64,000 nucleotides of DNA, taken from positions 248,001 to 312,000 of the forward strand of contig JBAMDO010000030.1 of NCBI GenBank assembly GCA_037074765.1. Reading direction: 5' to 3'. Below are positions 37,401 through 51,301 of this stretch, in pieces (the first letter of the stretch is position 1; each line of letters starts with the position of its first letter). The notes below the pieces were generated by a model, which was given only the letters and a program-made list of their open reading frames with translations, was not told where the DNA came from and ran no database searches. The translations under genes were made by a program, and so were the position numbers. Origin of the DNA: Mansonella perstans (Eukaryota; Nematoda; Chromadorea; Rhabditida; Onchocercidae).

Positions 37401-40400
37401 TACAGTCTCTATCCTTCATTCGACCATAACGTATCCACATGGTTTGGGCCAATATCTTACTGGGCAGGTAGTTCATTAGTTTGATCGTTTTTTGATTAAA
37501 TCAGCAATTAAATGGAATGTAAGTACATTTAAACACGCTAAACATGTTGAAATTTTATTTCGCTATATTGCCGATAATATAATTGCTCTATCAAATTTCA
37601 GATTGTATTTGCGCGGTCATTACGTGATTTTTTTGCTAATTGCACGTGGCATGTGAGCCCGTCACACGTAGAAGCATGTAGTGAATTTTTAGTAATGCGC
37701 TGGAAAATATATGATTCTGTGTTCATTGAACTTGCAATTTTCATCGTTAGTTTTGTAAGTTGATTAATTTTTATGGCAAGAGCACTTCCCATACTGCTCA
37801 CTATTTTATCACATGTTAGTATAAGAATCCAAGTCGTGGCAAGGACGATAGCGTAAATAAGTTTTCCAATCATGAAGAGTAAGGATGAGCTACATGTTTT
37901 CTTACTATTCAAATTAGCAATGAATCGAAATTTACAGTATTTTTTGGTAATCGTTGCAAGTACATTGCCAGTCCCGGCAGGTATATTTATGCCAGCATTT
38001 GTTATCGGTGCAGCAATCGGTCGTTTTATCGGCGAACTCATGGCCCTTGGCTATCCTAATGGCTTCCGTAACGATCAGCAATTATTGATTCTTCCTGGCG
38101 TTTACTCAGTTGTTGGTCTGTCTTCTATATCGTATCTTCCACTTTAATGGAGATCTAATGTAATACCACTGTATTCTCTCGACTTGTAATCATTCTCACA
38201 TTTGTACAGGTGCGGTGTCATTTTGTGGGGCAGTAACGCATACTGTTTCTGTTTCTGTGATCGCTTTTGAATTAACTGGTCAACTGCTACACATACTTCC
38301 TGTTATGGTATTTCATTTTTATCCTTACTACCGTATCCGTCATTTTACGAACGATGTTATGATTCATTTATTCAATTCTTTTGCCTTTCAGATAGCAGTA
38401 TTGTTGTCAAATATTGTTTGCTCATCACTTCAACCTTCATTCTTCGATAGCGTTATCAAAATCAAACATTTGCCATACTTTCCAGATATTCCAAAATCCA
38501 CTTCATGGTATACTGATTTCCGAAACTTTTTTTAGGAATTCACTTGCTGAAAAGTGCATACTTGCAGTTGTGCATATGAAATAGTTTTGCAGGGTTCATG
38601 AAATACGTGTAGAACAAATTATGGTTAAAAACGTGAAATTTTTAACGAAGCAGAGTACTTATTATGAACTTCAAGAGTTACTGACCACGACACACAAGTT
38701 AATGGCATATCCGCTAGTCGATGACCCATGTGAAGTTTTCATCTTTTTGATTACTCTTTCCTTGAAAATTAAAAACTCTGTGTTTAGTGAAATAAAAAAT
38801 ATTCAATGCAAAAAAAAAAATTTAGCATCGATGATATTACTGGGATCGGTAAGTCGAGAAAATCTGCTTTACCTATTGAACCAGATCGTGGGCGATGAAG
38901 CTCGACGTGCTGAGTACTTGCGAAGAATGCAGATGCGGAACGAATTTCACGAAACTGAGGAAGATGGAACTTGTAAGGACGAGTCCCTCGTCAAGTATCG
39001 GTTTTCAATTTTTTACATGAAATAAGAGTGTAAAAAGTGTCACGTAGTGATAACGGTCTAATACTAACTATGATGCTTGGATTTTATATTAATTTTTCCA
39101 TCGCTTGCTTATATCTTTCAACTTGCTCACTAACTTCTTCACCGCATTCTTTTCATTTCGCATATTGCCGAAGGAAAAAGCGACGGTTCAGTGAAGTGCA
39201 TATGATAGGACCGAGCAAATCAGTTAATGCAGGAATTTATTCTGACCAGGTGGAAGAAGACTTTCTTACCTTCAGTTCTCGCTGATGGCCTAATATGTCA
39301 CTTTAAGAACAGTATGAAAAAAACCTTATCAATGATTTTGAACTATTTGAAGAGTTTTCATGCAGTGACTTGTTATATGAATAGGTAAGAAAATTTTTGA
39401 AATCAAAATGTGAATTTCTTTTTCTTCAGAGTTTTGAAAAGCATTCATTAATTCATTAATCTTTACGGTGTCACTTTTTCTAAATTTATCTCTTAAAGCA
39501 ATCCTGAAATCTCTTAAATACACAGTTGTGTACATGTGTAAACGATGTAATGACACGGTTGCTCCCTTCTGAAAAATGAGTTATCCATCTGAAAGTTTGA
39601 CCTGAAAGGATGCCACAAAAAATGTCTTTCTAATATACATGCTAACGCTTTGGCTGATATTAACCAAAAGGTTAAAGTTTGAAACTAAATAACACGAAGC
39701 AGTTTACACTGTAACCCCAGTTGATATTCCAATGCCTTACATGAAGCAGTTCATGCTGTAATCCCAGTTAATATTCCACTGCCTTATACTAGAGCTTTTG
39801 TTTAATGATATATTTTTAAAACAATTGACAATATATGTGACATTGAGCGGAAATGAAGATTCCTTAATCAAAACTTTGCTACAGATTTTCGATTCCTTCG
39901 GTTTTTCCAAAAATTTCATTTACTAATACTGAGAAGCATGCAAACGCGGAAGATCTGCAGCGGTCGCGAACTGGATCACTGGAATTTGGTGTAAATCGAG
40001 AACCGAAATTGAAGACATCAATCAGTCAGTATGATATGCGAGAATCCAAAGAGAGAGAGGAAAAAAGAAGTCTGGATCAAACAGAACAGTTGCATTTGGG
40101 ACATGACTTTCGGGAAACTCTTGGCAGTAAGTCCTCAAAGAATTTATATCTGTTTATTTTTTCTGTTCCTGTTTATTAACACTGATTTCTTGTCACTCCC
40201 TTGCTATGCATTATTTCTCAACTTTAAATCTAATGCTTTTAGATGTGTTTGAGAAAATTACGCATACATTTCGATCTCGAAAGAAAGAGGAACAAGATGA
40301 TTTCAATAAAGAAGAAGTGATTGTTTTCATCTGTTTCTGAAGTCGTTTTTCACAAAGATTAAAATTTCAAAAAAAGTTTCATGGCAATTTGAAAAAATCA

Positions 40401-41877
40401 ATTATTCAGTAATATAATGGCAGTTCTTATAGCGCCAAATATGGGAAAAGCAACAGCTCAGTAAAAGAATTGATTATTCTTACACGGTCATCGATCCTGC
40501 ACCTTTCCAGCTAGTGGAAGATACGTCCTTGTACAAAGTACATTCCATCTTTTCACTACTGGGCATACGACGAGCTTATGTCACTAAATGTGGTGTCCTT
40601 GTGGGTGTGGTGGCTGCAAAAGAGGTTGGTGAAATAATTTCAAAATACTTTTTGTGATCACTTTGGGAAATGAGATTTCCAGTTTATATTTTGAAATATC
40701 AAATATCTGGATTGACAAAATTAACTGAAAAGAGTGCATTTCTAGATAGCATCAGCAATTGAACGAATACAAGCAGGAACTCTCACTGCGGTCACAAAAC
40801 GACCAGAGGAGGACGAGTATGATAAAAATAGCACTACCGAAGCAAATTTTGACTTACTGGAGAGCACTGAAAGTGACACTGACAACGAGGACATCATTCT
40901 GGTCACTGTTACTGATTTATATTCTGTTCTACAAGCATAAATCATTAATGTCGTAGCAGTTTTCTTGATCTTCGAAATTCTTTATATCAACTGCTAATTA
41001 ACAGGAAAAGAAATCTCCAATAATTACATTGGTTATCGGAATCCTTTTCAGCCAAGAGTAGAATTTGACAAAACCACAAGCAGTGAGATTCTAGAGGCGA
41101 AATTCGCAGAACTGCAAGCTTCAAGTTTGTTTCACTCTATTTTCGAGAGTTTCCTGTCATATTTCTCGAGCAAACTGTACTTTTTTTCATAATTTTTATA
41201 TGATTTATTACAGTTGGAAGAGAAATATCGAATAAAGACCGTCGAAAGAGCTATCCACATTTTCCGGGAAAACCTTGTCGTAGTTTTCGGGTGCCGAGAT
41301 ATGGACGAAAAAGTTGCGACATAATCCTGGAGAAACTATCAAATGGGGATAACCAATCAACTAAGCAGAATTTTAGCCGTTTGGCCGAAAAACTCAGAAG
41401 ATTTGGAGATTTAATTATCGAATCTGAACTATCAAAAGTCGCTTCTCAAGAAAGTTTGGATTCAGGTGAACATTTCTTCTGATACTAATTAACTATTGAA
41501 TCGATTTCACAGATAATTTTATTTTACGCTTTCTAGTGCTGACCAACAACAATTTTCAGGGAGTCGAGCAAGTGACCAGTTCATTGTTTCATCCGACAAA
41601 AATATCTACAGACATCCAAAAGAAGAGCTTTCTAGGTATAAATCAAATCAGACGTTTGGAACTTCTGCATTACAACAAAGCGCTGCTTCATCGTGTTTGA
41701 ATTCCAATTTAAATAGCTGATGACTTGTTCATTAGGAGTGATCCACTATTTGGAGCAGATGGTTTCGTTAATGTTGCCTCTGTTGTCACGGAATGTTTTC
41801 CGGAACATAATTTATCAGCAAGCTTTGTCGAGTTTGATGCGAAACGCAATGCCCGTATTAAGGATGAAGAAAAATAA
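34408..41877 (+). CDS. CLC-2/CLH-type voltage-gated chloride channel with two CBS domains
   Basis: Exons: 34408-34582, 35293-35412, 35604-35750, 35869-36002, 36141-36297, 36704-36832, 36956-37037, 37115-37216, 37383-37467, 37602-37754, 37938-38115, 38210-38307, 38392-38507, 38593-38729, 38826-38994, 39174-39249, 39934-40126, 40243-40316, 40433-40624 and 40746 on. Reading on to TAA at 40938-40940 gives 903 residues. Splicing at 40901 to 41052-41124, 41214-41465, 41560-41635 and 41736-41877 gives 1071. Both sums are whole frames. Channel motifs: [18 protein letters not shown] (148), [12 protein letters not shown] with the gating Glu at about 192, PVPAGIFMP (about 439), [12 protein letters not shown]1 is near 570-640 ([12 protein letters not shown]) and CBS2 near 793-840 ([18 protein letters not shown]). 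The gating Glu marks the fast-gated CLC class. The role is Cl- conductance in the plasma membrane, as for C. elegans CLH proteins. The first exon is joined by phase only. Confidence 0.9.
39684..39783. repeat. 46-bp direct duplication in a channel intron
   Basis: GAAGCAGTTTACACTGTAAC and its continuation to CCAATGCCTTA are followed at once by a second, diverged copy starting GAAGCAGTTCATGCTGTAAT. The pair lies in the intron between the channel exons ending at 39249 and starting at 39934. Confidence 0.8.
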
Positions 41878-44800
41878 TCCGTCATACTACCTGATAAATG
41901 TTTTAGAAATTAAGGATGGTATGCAGAAATTTCTTAGATCTCATAAACAAACTTTTAAATGTATATCGACTCTGACTGCACTTTCATTTGTCATGAATGG
42001 TTACTTCGGTACCGTGAACGATATATTTTCCATGTAACGCAGAAACACAAACAGGTCGTAATGAAAGAAACCTGAAACCCAGACTCTCTCAATTGTTCAC
42101 TGCTTTTTTATTGATGTTGCTACAACAGCAAACTAATGTTTGTTATTATTTGCAGTCGGATTTGACAAATTTTACGCAATAAATTACCGAGATAGTGAGT
42201 TTTCTTATTCATGAACGAATTGAAGATTGCTTTTTAAATGTGCAATTTATAGACGGATCAACAGGTACTGCTAAAACTTACAATATGAAATTGTTTACTT
42301 GAAGTAACTGCCAACTAATGAAAAGGAATTGGCCGAATATATTTCACAGTAAAATTATCCTGAAAATATGTTATTTAAAGTTTCAGATCAAAAATATAAA
42401 TTGGTATATATGTAATCATTCAGCTGTAGTCTCGCAATTATAAACTTCTCAGATTACTTCACCACCAATATTGATAAAATGAATTAAGAAAAAATAAACG
42501 ACATAATTCCATGAAGCTCATAGGGGAAAGAATATAGTTAGAAAATTATTACATTCTTGCAGAGGGGAAATTCGCCACAAAGGTAGTACTGAGACCAGAG
42601 ATTTAAGTTGTCTTTTTGGATGAAATTTGATTCGGAAAAAAGTTGATTAGGGTAGGCTGATTTACTTGATTTTACTCGCCAATGAGTAATAGTAGCAAAG
42701 AGACTACTTCATATTAACGTAGTTTTTGGCCATGTACAATAGTGCCAATTACTTTGCTTTAGTCTACCTTCTGTTTAGTACTCACTGTGTGTTTTATTTG
42801 TCCTCATCTTCAATTTGATGAATTATCAATTGTTCAAAACATGAAAACATGTTGCATTGAGCAATTAAAATTAATAATATCAAATCTTTGAGAGCTGATT
42901 TGTTCTTTCCAAAAAAAAGATTCTCTTCGCAAATACTGTCATTCTCTTCTTACATAAAACTAAGTTTAGGCTATGGAATTCCATCTCTATAATTTCTTAT
43001 GATTAAGTAGAAATGAACTGCAATTAATGTGCAATATTTCAAGAGATCTTAGAAAACGATTACTTATCCATCCATTACTCTCTCTTTCTCTCCCTATATT
43101 CATTTATTTATCCATCTTCTTCCTCCAACAATTTCTTCAGACCATTTACTTTAAGATTGGGAAGAATACGATGCGAAGTGAAAGAGTTAAAGTATTCATT
43201 TGCGACATTTTCAGAGAGAATGTGGATTGCAAAATCTACTCCCAAACTTGTTTGCTATTGACACCTTTCACCGTAATCGAAGATACTTGACCAATTCCAG
43301 TTTGCTACGAATGTCATAACCTGATAAGAACTGCTGTTTGAAATATGATGCAAACTAATATTATTATTTAAGTTGCTGAAAACATTTTGAACAGAAGTAA
43401 AAGTTGTTCGAGAAGATTTACACTTCCTATTAAATTGGTTGCTAAATTGGCAAATTGACCCAAATCCATTTTTACAGAATGTGAAGGCACCATTCGGCCT
43501 CGTGTCATCTCTCTGTTTCGAATAGCTTTTTTATATAAGAAATGTTTCAATTCCATATTTAGCAGTGTGAATAGTCTCTAATTCTTTATTGATTTAAAAA
43601 AAGCATATTTTTTCTACAAGATTTGTCATTTCTCGTGAATTCCGATCAATAAAGCAATCAAAAATCAAACGAAAAGAAGACGGCAGAGGAAAAATTCTTT
43701 TATTGCTGAGAAGCTACTTTCACTGACAAAAAATTTCATGAAGTAAATATAAATATTGTCACTTTTTCTGCATTCAGTTAAAAAAATCAATTTCTTTTGA
43801 AAAAACAAATTCGAAATATTGTTTATCAGTGGAGAGCACTGATCTGTTCGTGTCAATTCGAAGTGCAGAATAATTCATTGTCAGTATTATCAGCGAAATA
43901 TTATCGTTTCTTTCAAAAATATCGCACTTATGGGACGACAAAATGCACATTTCTTTATTACTGATAACATGCTTGTGTTTGCTTCAAACTAAACCTCGGA
44001 AATCAAAGATTGCCATTGAGAAATTTCGGGTTATGTCGAGAGTGTTTCTAAATGTTGATGGTGACTCCGTTATCTTGAGTTGTGTTCAGGATAATTTTAT
44101 TTTAGAGCCAGTAATCACTGTCTCCACTGTCTCAACATGCTTAGTAACACTCCTTCGTTTCCAGACTGCTCATTTATTTTGAAATTTCAGCTGAAGAATC
44201 TTTGTTCATGGCAAGAAAATAATGAACTTCACTCTGTTCGTCCATAATGCTTTTGTGAATACAATGATATGATATAAGTGCAACACTGGAGAAACTTATC
44301 AGTGACAGAGAAAAAAGTGTTGATAATGCTGATGATGCATAATGCAAAGAAAGTTTCGATGGGCATGGTGACATTAGCTAGGAGCGATTTCTTCCACCTC
44401 CTTGTAATCAAGACATCGCGTGCTCATGATTTCATTTTCATGAGTGATATGTAATACGATGACCTTATAGCCGTCTTTTTAGGACATACAAAGTGAAAAG
44501 TGGTTAGCCAAGATTTTGATAAATATTATTATTACGACTTGCCGAACTGCCTAGAATCTGCGCCAGAGATGTCATTAAATTAATCTAGCTGTTGGCTCAT
44601 CACACTCTGATCTATCATTTTGAAAGAATTTAAAATTAAGGTGAAAATTTTTTTTGTTGTATCTTCTATAAAATGCCAATGAGTCAAGCTTGATAAAAAT
44701 ATCAAAAAATGGCGCTGAAAAACTTGCGAGTTTTATCAGCTGTCACTAAAATAAGATTACTGCAACCATTTTACTAATCACAGAGACGCAATGTGAAAGA

Positions 44801-45440
44801 TGAGCAAATTTTGTTTTAAGTTTCCGATGGTTGAAAAATCGAAAATATCACTATTTTGACAAATTTCAGGGTGTGAAAAGATTATTTCAGAATTAGGTGA
44901 GAGGTTGAAGCTCAGATATTATTGCTCATATGTAATATTATTTTTCAAAACAATGCATTCAGCAGGACACTCCATTTACCACTTAAATATTTGTCGACAG
45001 TGCTTTTTATCCGTGTCAACTGCATATAGAAGTTATAGTGGATCATTTTGGGGAAGTCGTAAAATCTTTGCTATTTTTTCTGTAGCAGAAGGAGTTAATC
45101 GGTTTTATTTGTTCTTCCCTTACAGCGACATCGTAAAAAGGAGCACTTTATGATTGGCTAATAATGAAGTATGAAATATCGTTGCTCATATAAGCGATGA
45201 CTCACATTTTAAGTACCTCAAATTATAATTTTCTATTCTACTCGCTGTCCACAACACATATGTTTTAATTATTTGAAAACTTCGGGTAAATTTCTAGATT
45301 TTTTTCCCAAAAGTCAAATATTCATTTTTTAGCTGCAGAGCTAAGTCTCTGATGGGGAATGGAAATACTGAGCTATTCTCGAAATCGTAGCCTAGCAGCT
45401 GGGAAGTTCATTGTTTTCTTGAGAATTGAATATAATGAGG
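41878..45440. other. Intergenic region, nothing firm
   Basis: About 3.6 kb of AT-rich DNA after the channel. An open frame at 43943-44182 (+) starts with a hydrophobic leader (MHISLLLITCLCLLQT), but its continuation is not convincing. Minus-strand frames at 44174-44411 are hydrophobic but show no exon borders. No gene is called. Confidence 0.5.
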
Positions 45441-45449
45441 TTATTTCAG
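45441..45449 (+). other. Splice acceptor directly before an ATG (candidate trans-splice site)
   Basis: TTATTTCAG ends one base before the ATG at 45451, and no coding exon is seen upstream. In nematodes such a site often receives a spliced leader. A cis intron in the 5' UTR is equally possible. Confidence 0.4.
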
Positions 45450-45450
45450 G

Positions 45451-48400
45451 ATGCTCCCAGCAATATTAAAAGCTCCCGATCACTGCAACGCTTTAGTTCG
45501 CAGATTACATCAATGTCGACAGAGGGGCGAGCTTCTGGATTGCAGTATTCGCATCAATACTGTGAATGGTTATACTAAATACATCCTTGTGCATCAAATA
45601 ATAATACACTGCTCCAGCAACATTTTGAAGGAGCTGTCGTATGATATGATGGAAAAGGTTGCAAATATTTTGCTCGAATAAAATTTGGCTGAAAGCAAAA
45701 ACCAATTAAGATAGTTCTGGGTCTTTTACAAAGAAATATTCCATCTTTTAAAGGAAACTTATTACAAATATACTTTTCGCTTATTTTTATATTAAATTTT
45801 TTAATGTGCACCATCTATATACAGTCTATGCTTAAAAACAGAATTTAATAAAAACATATTGAAATCTTTGAGTAAAATACACAATGTACTGATTTCAGGC
45901 TGGTTTGCAAGAAATCAATTTAAATTTAAATTCCAATGATGAAGTGAATTGTCTAGAAGCTCTGATCGGTTTCATGTATACTGGTTTACTCGAAACAACC
46001 AACTGTGAACCTCATGTTGTAAATCTTCTACATACCATTTCATTTTTAAAAACTTTCTGATTAAAATTGTTTGAAATCATAGTGATAATAATTTTGAAAT
46101 AGAAATGAAACGAAACTGAATTATGTCTATGTCAGCTGAATTAATTAATATATGAACAGTATGTCACTACTGAATAACTTCCTCCCGTATTGAATGAACA
46201 TATTTATTTTCCTGATGACTTTCAGGCCGCTATTCCAATTTTCCAGTCAAATGACTATTTTTTTCCCAGTTTTTCCAGGAAATGATTTTTGATGAATAAC
46301 TATTTCTATAAAATTTGTATTTTTATAAATATACATATTAAAATCGCTATCGAACTTTATAGCTTAAGCGATTAGCGACGTTATACGAAGTCCACGAAGT
46401 GCTCAATCTGATACAAATGCCTGAACAGGACATGCAGTCTATAGCACAATTATCAAGTACTAGTTGAACAAATTTAATTCAGTGCACTTCGTTTGTTCAG
46501 TGTACAGTTGAAATTTGCAAATAACGGCTCCAAGTCTAGTTCATTTTGATTCCGTTAAGCAACCGGGTGATAGGAAATTGAAGAAAAAATTAAAAATGAT
46601 AAGGGAGTTAAATGATAGTAAAAACTACAAATATATTGCTGAAATCTGCTGAAAGTTGGAAATGATAAAATTAATATTTGTAAGTTATGAAATTAAGATT
46701 TACATACACCGACAATTACATCTGCAATGGTGAAGGAGTGGATAAATCATCGCATGCAAAGTATGCAGTTGGTAGGAAATTTAAACATTTCACACCAAAT
46801 TTTTTATCATAAATTGATTTATTTGTTGTTGTTCTCAAAAAATTAATTAGGCCTCCGATTGAATAGAAATTAGGCTTCTCAAAGGCTTGAAGGAATCTCG
46901 ATGTTTAATGTCTTCATCCCTAGGTTCAGTTGTCATCTATTTATAAATAATTTAGTTAAACATCACTGTAGAACTTTATTGCCAAAGTTCTTACTTCATT
47001 TAGAAACATTTCTCTTTTCTTCCTGCTTCTGTCATATCATATCATTATTGTTGTGTCGCGTAAGATGTTATCATTCTATTCCCAATGAAGTAAACAATAA
47101 CTTTAAGCTTGAGCTATTTTATTAATTATGAACTTAATCAGTGATATCTTGAATTTCAAATCAATCTTTTCAGGCATACGGCAATATACTATTTGCAAAT
47201 ATTGACATGCTTTTCCATGCTTTCGTAGAAGATGGCAGGAATCTAACGAGAAAACGATACGTAGTAAGTGATAGATCCAATTCATTGCTGTTGTAATAAC
47301 TGCTCTAGTCTGCCATATTTTCCTTCATAAGATACAGTACCTCTCATGACCAAACATAATTACAGCAATTATTAGCAGTAGTTGTAACTTGCCATGAGAT
47401 TACTGTAGATCTTCTTTGGCAGTTTTGAGGTGATAAAATTCGTGAACCAATCAATGGTTCATTGGTAAGCAATGATTATTTAAAGATATTTTCAGTTTGA
47501 TTCAGTCCCACAGTTACAAAGTTTTATCGATGAAGCATTCGTAAATTGCACCTCTAAAGAGACGGAATCGATCAGACGCGCTCCATATAACAACACAGAA
47601 CACAAAAAAGAAGTGATCATACCCAGCAATGACCGCGAAGCTAAGTTTTGATCCATTGATTTATTGATACTGATTTCTAGAACAAATAAAAATGACTTTA
47701 TTTCTAAACGAATCAAATGTAACGTATTTCATCAAACAAAGACAATTTTTTAAAACTGTGCATTAAGTACTTTATGATTTGAAGGATGGTGTCGGAATAA
47801 GAAATATATTGAGCGAGTTCCATCTGGTTATATGTGTACAGTATGCCAAAAAGTCTACGGTCGCTATAACTCGGTATCCTACCATGTCACAATTTATCAC
47901 CGTAATCCACCAATACGATGTGATGAAGAAGGTTGCAAATTTAGTACCCGTGAAGCTCGTTACATTCATTTCCATAAATTTTATCGACATCGTGTGCCAT
48001 TGCCTGAAAATATTGATTTAGGTAAGCTTTTACAGTAAAGATGAGTCTACATTTCTTATTTGACAAGAAATCCCCCAAGTCTACTTTATTTAGGCTCCCG
48101 CAAATGTGTCTTATGTAGACATATATCGAAAAGTCCGGCAATGTTGGAGAAGCACATAAGCCGTCACCTGCAATACTGCACTAAAATCGGTCAATATTAC
48201 CGATGCTCGCAGTGCGAGAAACAAGCAAGTTCACAGCAGGAAATGTTGGATCACATGGTGATGCACGCCGAACAAGAAGAATCAAGCTTCCCATGCGAGC
48301 AGTGCAGATATCGGTTTGTCTTCCTTTTTAATCTTCAAAGTATTGCCAATTTCTAAGCATTGCAATTTTTAAAATTACAGACATGTGGAAACATCTTTCA

Positions 48401-48561
48401 GAGGAAAAACAGAAAGGTCACTCCGGCAACATGTACTCTTCAAACATACTTCCGATATGTTCTCCAGAAAATTTACATGTAACCACTGTCCCTACGCCTC
48501 TACAGATTCGTTCAATCTCGCAACACATTACAAAAACATGCACCCAGAACAGCAGCATTAA
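45451..48561 (+). CDS. BTB-domain C2H2 zinc-finger protein
   Basis: Probable transcription regulator. Exon 45451-45657 encodes a BTB start: HCNALVRRLHQCRQRGELLD, then CSIRI and ILVHQIIIHCSSNILKEL. Exon 45899-46018 or longer completes it (CLEALIGFMYTGLLE). Less certain exons follow at 46363, 47174-47263 and 47496. Zinc fingers come from 47785-48021, 48094-48313 and 48381-48561 (TAA), whose phases match. Fingers: CTVCQKVYGRYNSVSYH with a second His four residues on; CDEEGCKFSTREARYIHFH; CVLCRHISKSPAMLEKHISRH; CSQCEKQ...HMVMH; CEQCRYRHVET with later H...H; and CNHCPYASTDSFNLATH. Most fit C-X2-C-X12-H-X3-4-H. The linkers are not the TGEKP type. The middle of the protein (46020-47780) is poorly resolved. 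Confidence 0.75.
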
Positions 48562-51301
48562 TTAAATGAGTAGCTTTAACCAGTCGTTTATATTCTAATT
48601 AGGAATTTAATTTTTCCAATGTTTATATTTTCAAGTTTTAGGTTATTAGCGACATCTTGTTAGGTAAACATTGCAATTCGGATCAGTTACCATGACATAT
48701 GAAAGAAAATTTTGTGACATATTGGAGATAGTGGCAACGGTTGTCATCAAATCTGAAAGCGTAAAGTTGCTGAATGTTTCATTTGAGAGGTCGGTTTTAT
48801 AAAAAAGCGAGAAAAACATAAACTGGAAGAGAAAAGTATGGAATCAAAATTTAACTTCACTCCAATATGACACCGATAAGATAGACATTATGACAAAAAT
48901 GCTTTCTGACTTATTTAAATAAAGAATGATAAGACTATGTGTGTGGAAAAGAAATCCCGTTTCACGTACAGTAGCTAGCATCAGTTTTCTATAGGAAATC
49001 TATCATTATGTGGATCTATCATGTTCTAGTAATTCTAAACAAGGTATGAAGAACTGATACTTCGAATACCCGACATGAGCGATATACAATATTAGAGATG
49101 GCAAAAATCATGAACAACAAACATTCTCGTACTTCTTCAAATTGATTTTTGAAGACAGACTGACACTATGTCAAAGTATCATGAATGTATGCTTTAAATT
49201 GACGTTTCCATTTCACTGGAAACTATCGGAATTGAGTGTGGATGGAAAGCTATGAAAGAGAAATGCACAAAAATTGATTATATTGAGAGTAACAACAAAA
49301 ACTGCTTTCTGACATTCTGTTTAATGTTTTGGATTTGATAACACACAAAGTTCTAGAATCTGAAAGTTTAGGTCCTTAAACCTAGAATCTGAAATCTGGA
49401 AAGAATCTGAAAGAATCTAAAACTTTAGGTCCTTAAACCTTGCCTTTGTAGCCATCTGTAGCATTATGATAAATAGTTCCGCAATGGGAGCCAATAAATA
49501 TATCCGCCCTAAAATAACTCGGGACTTGACCAGACCAGATTAGGCGCCACATAAAAATGGACTTCAGTGTTTGACAGTAACTTAGTGATTGTTCGGCGAA
49601 TTACATTTCAAATTAGAAAAAGGAAATTCTTCGCAAAACCATTATATTTCAACATTACTCAGATAGTGAGGGAACTAAGTAAGAAATGAAGACAGAAAGG
49701 AGGCAACAATGGCGACACTCAAACTTTATGCAAATATGTGAAATATGAAATGAAATTAGCATACATAATTTTAATCAAGTTTGCGCAATTTTCGAAATGT
49801 CAACTAAATGACATGGTTGCTTTCATAAAGAGATGCTATCTCATCGAGTTGCTGAATGTATCGCTGATCTCTTCTATGAGCCAATCGGCTACAATGAATT
49901 GTGCTTCTACTGCATTGAAGGTACTGATCTGATCTCTCTTGGCGGGACTGTGCTTCTTAACACTAAGAAAATGTTAGCTTTGAGGAGCAATTGATAGTAG
50001 AAATTAAAAGAAGGGTAAATGCAACAAGTATAGTTGACGTTATGATAAGTAAGAGTGAGAAATAAGTGAAGTGAATGGCGAAGAGACAGTCATACCACTG
50101 ATATTTCTGTTCTTTTTCATAACCAATTATTTCCTAGCTTACATATATTAATTAATTCTTATGGGAAATTCACAAAATTGATTCAGAAGATGAATTGATG
50201 AAATTGGAAGTTGAAAAGGCAGTTGCGGAATTCTTTTGATCTCTTTTAAGCTAACCCTGTTTATATCTGCTTTCTTCCTTTGATGGGCATCATTTTGATA
50301 TTAGCCATGCCGAGACATGAGCTACTCTTCATCTTCTTTGTACTTTGGCAAATGAATTTTGACCAGTTCGAGCTTTTACTTTTATTTCTAAGAGAAATGC
50401 GATTAAAAATTCAAACAATGTTTCTTTTGTATATGCAATGACCACAGTGACCAGAGGGCACACATTACTGCTTAGTGAAATTCGTGTCAGTTAACAGTTG
50501 ATAAAATAAATATACAGTCGCAAATGCATGAAAATTTGAATACCATTATTTATATGATGGTGAAATAAACATGCAGGTGCATGCTGCCCATATCACGAAA
50601 TCCCACAGTCGCGGATACAACAGATGCGGAAGAAGGAAGGAACCAATGCGCTATCAGTGGATTATATACTAGATGAAATTTTCGGTTTGCAAAGCATTTG
50701 TTACCAATATGCAAATTGCAAAATAGAAATTGTCCAAAATTGCCAAGAGAATCTTAAAGCAAGAGCTCAGCAAAGCTTTGGCAAAAACCGATCACCACCG
50801 CGATCAATCAAAATCGATCAAGATGTAACAAAGTGGCATGTCCTACTCACTTTTTTCTTTTACTTTTTTATTCATTGCACAATTTCTATATATTTGCTAT
50901 TGACGGTGGTTACAAAAGGCAATGCTCCAAAGATTTTTATGATATACAGTTTGACTCGGATAGATGCAAACACCAGCATATAAAGATTTGCAAAACATAA
51001 TAGGAAGTATCATTAATCAGTACGTCCTATAATTAAGAATCTTAAGTGAACTGTGTGAGCAAACCATAAGTGCAACCTGATAACAACTATTCTCTCTATC
51101 ATACAAATTACAATTATCTGATGCTTCGCTGCGGTCATTTCATCAGAAGCTAAATGCTGATTTTTACTCTATCTTCAGATGCATTTCTCCGCCTGCATTA
51201 TTCAGCAATAATTCCGGGAAATAGTAGATTATCTCTTTTCTCCAGTCAGAAATCTGTTTTATTTAGTAGTTCTCTTTAGCGAATATATAGATTTAAAATC
51301 G
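48562..51301. other. Region between zinc-finger genes with one candidate exon
   Basis: Mostly AT-rich with no motifs. A partly repeated stretch lies at 49345-49440 (TTTAGGTCCTTAAACC occurs twice). An open frame from 50624 (MRKKEGTNALSVDYILDEIF) ends at a donor-like GAT|GTAACA at 50824. It may be a 5' exon of the next zinc-finger gene, but its phase does not fit the exon starting before 51302. Confidence 0.45.

Noticed and set aside
43943..44182. Possible secreted peptide with hydrophobic leader
   Set aside because: The downstream sequence shows no mature-peptide features or matching exon. The leader alone is not enough.
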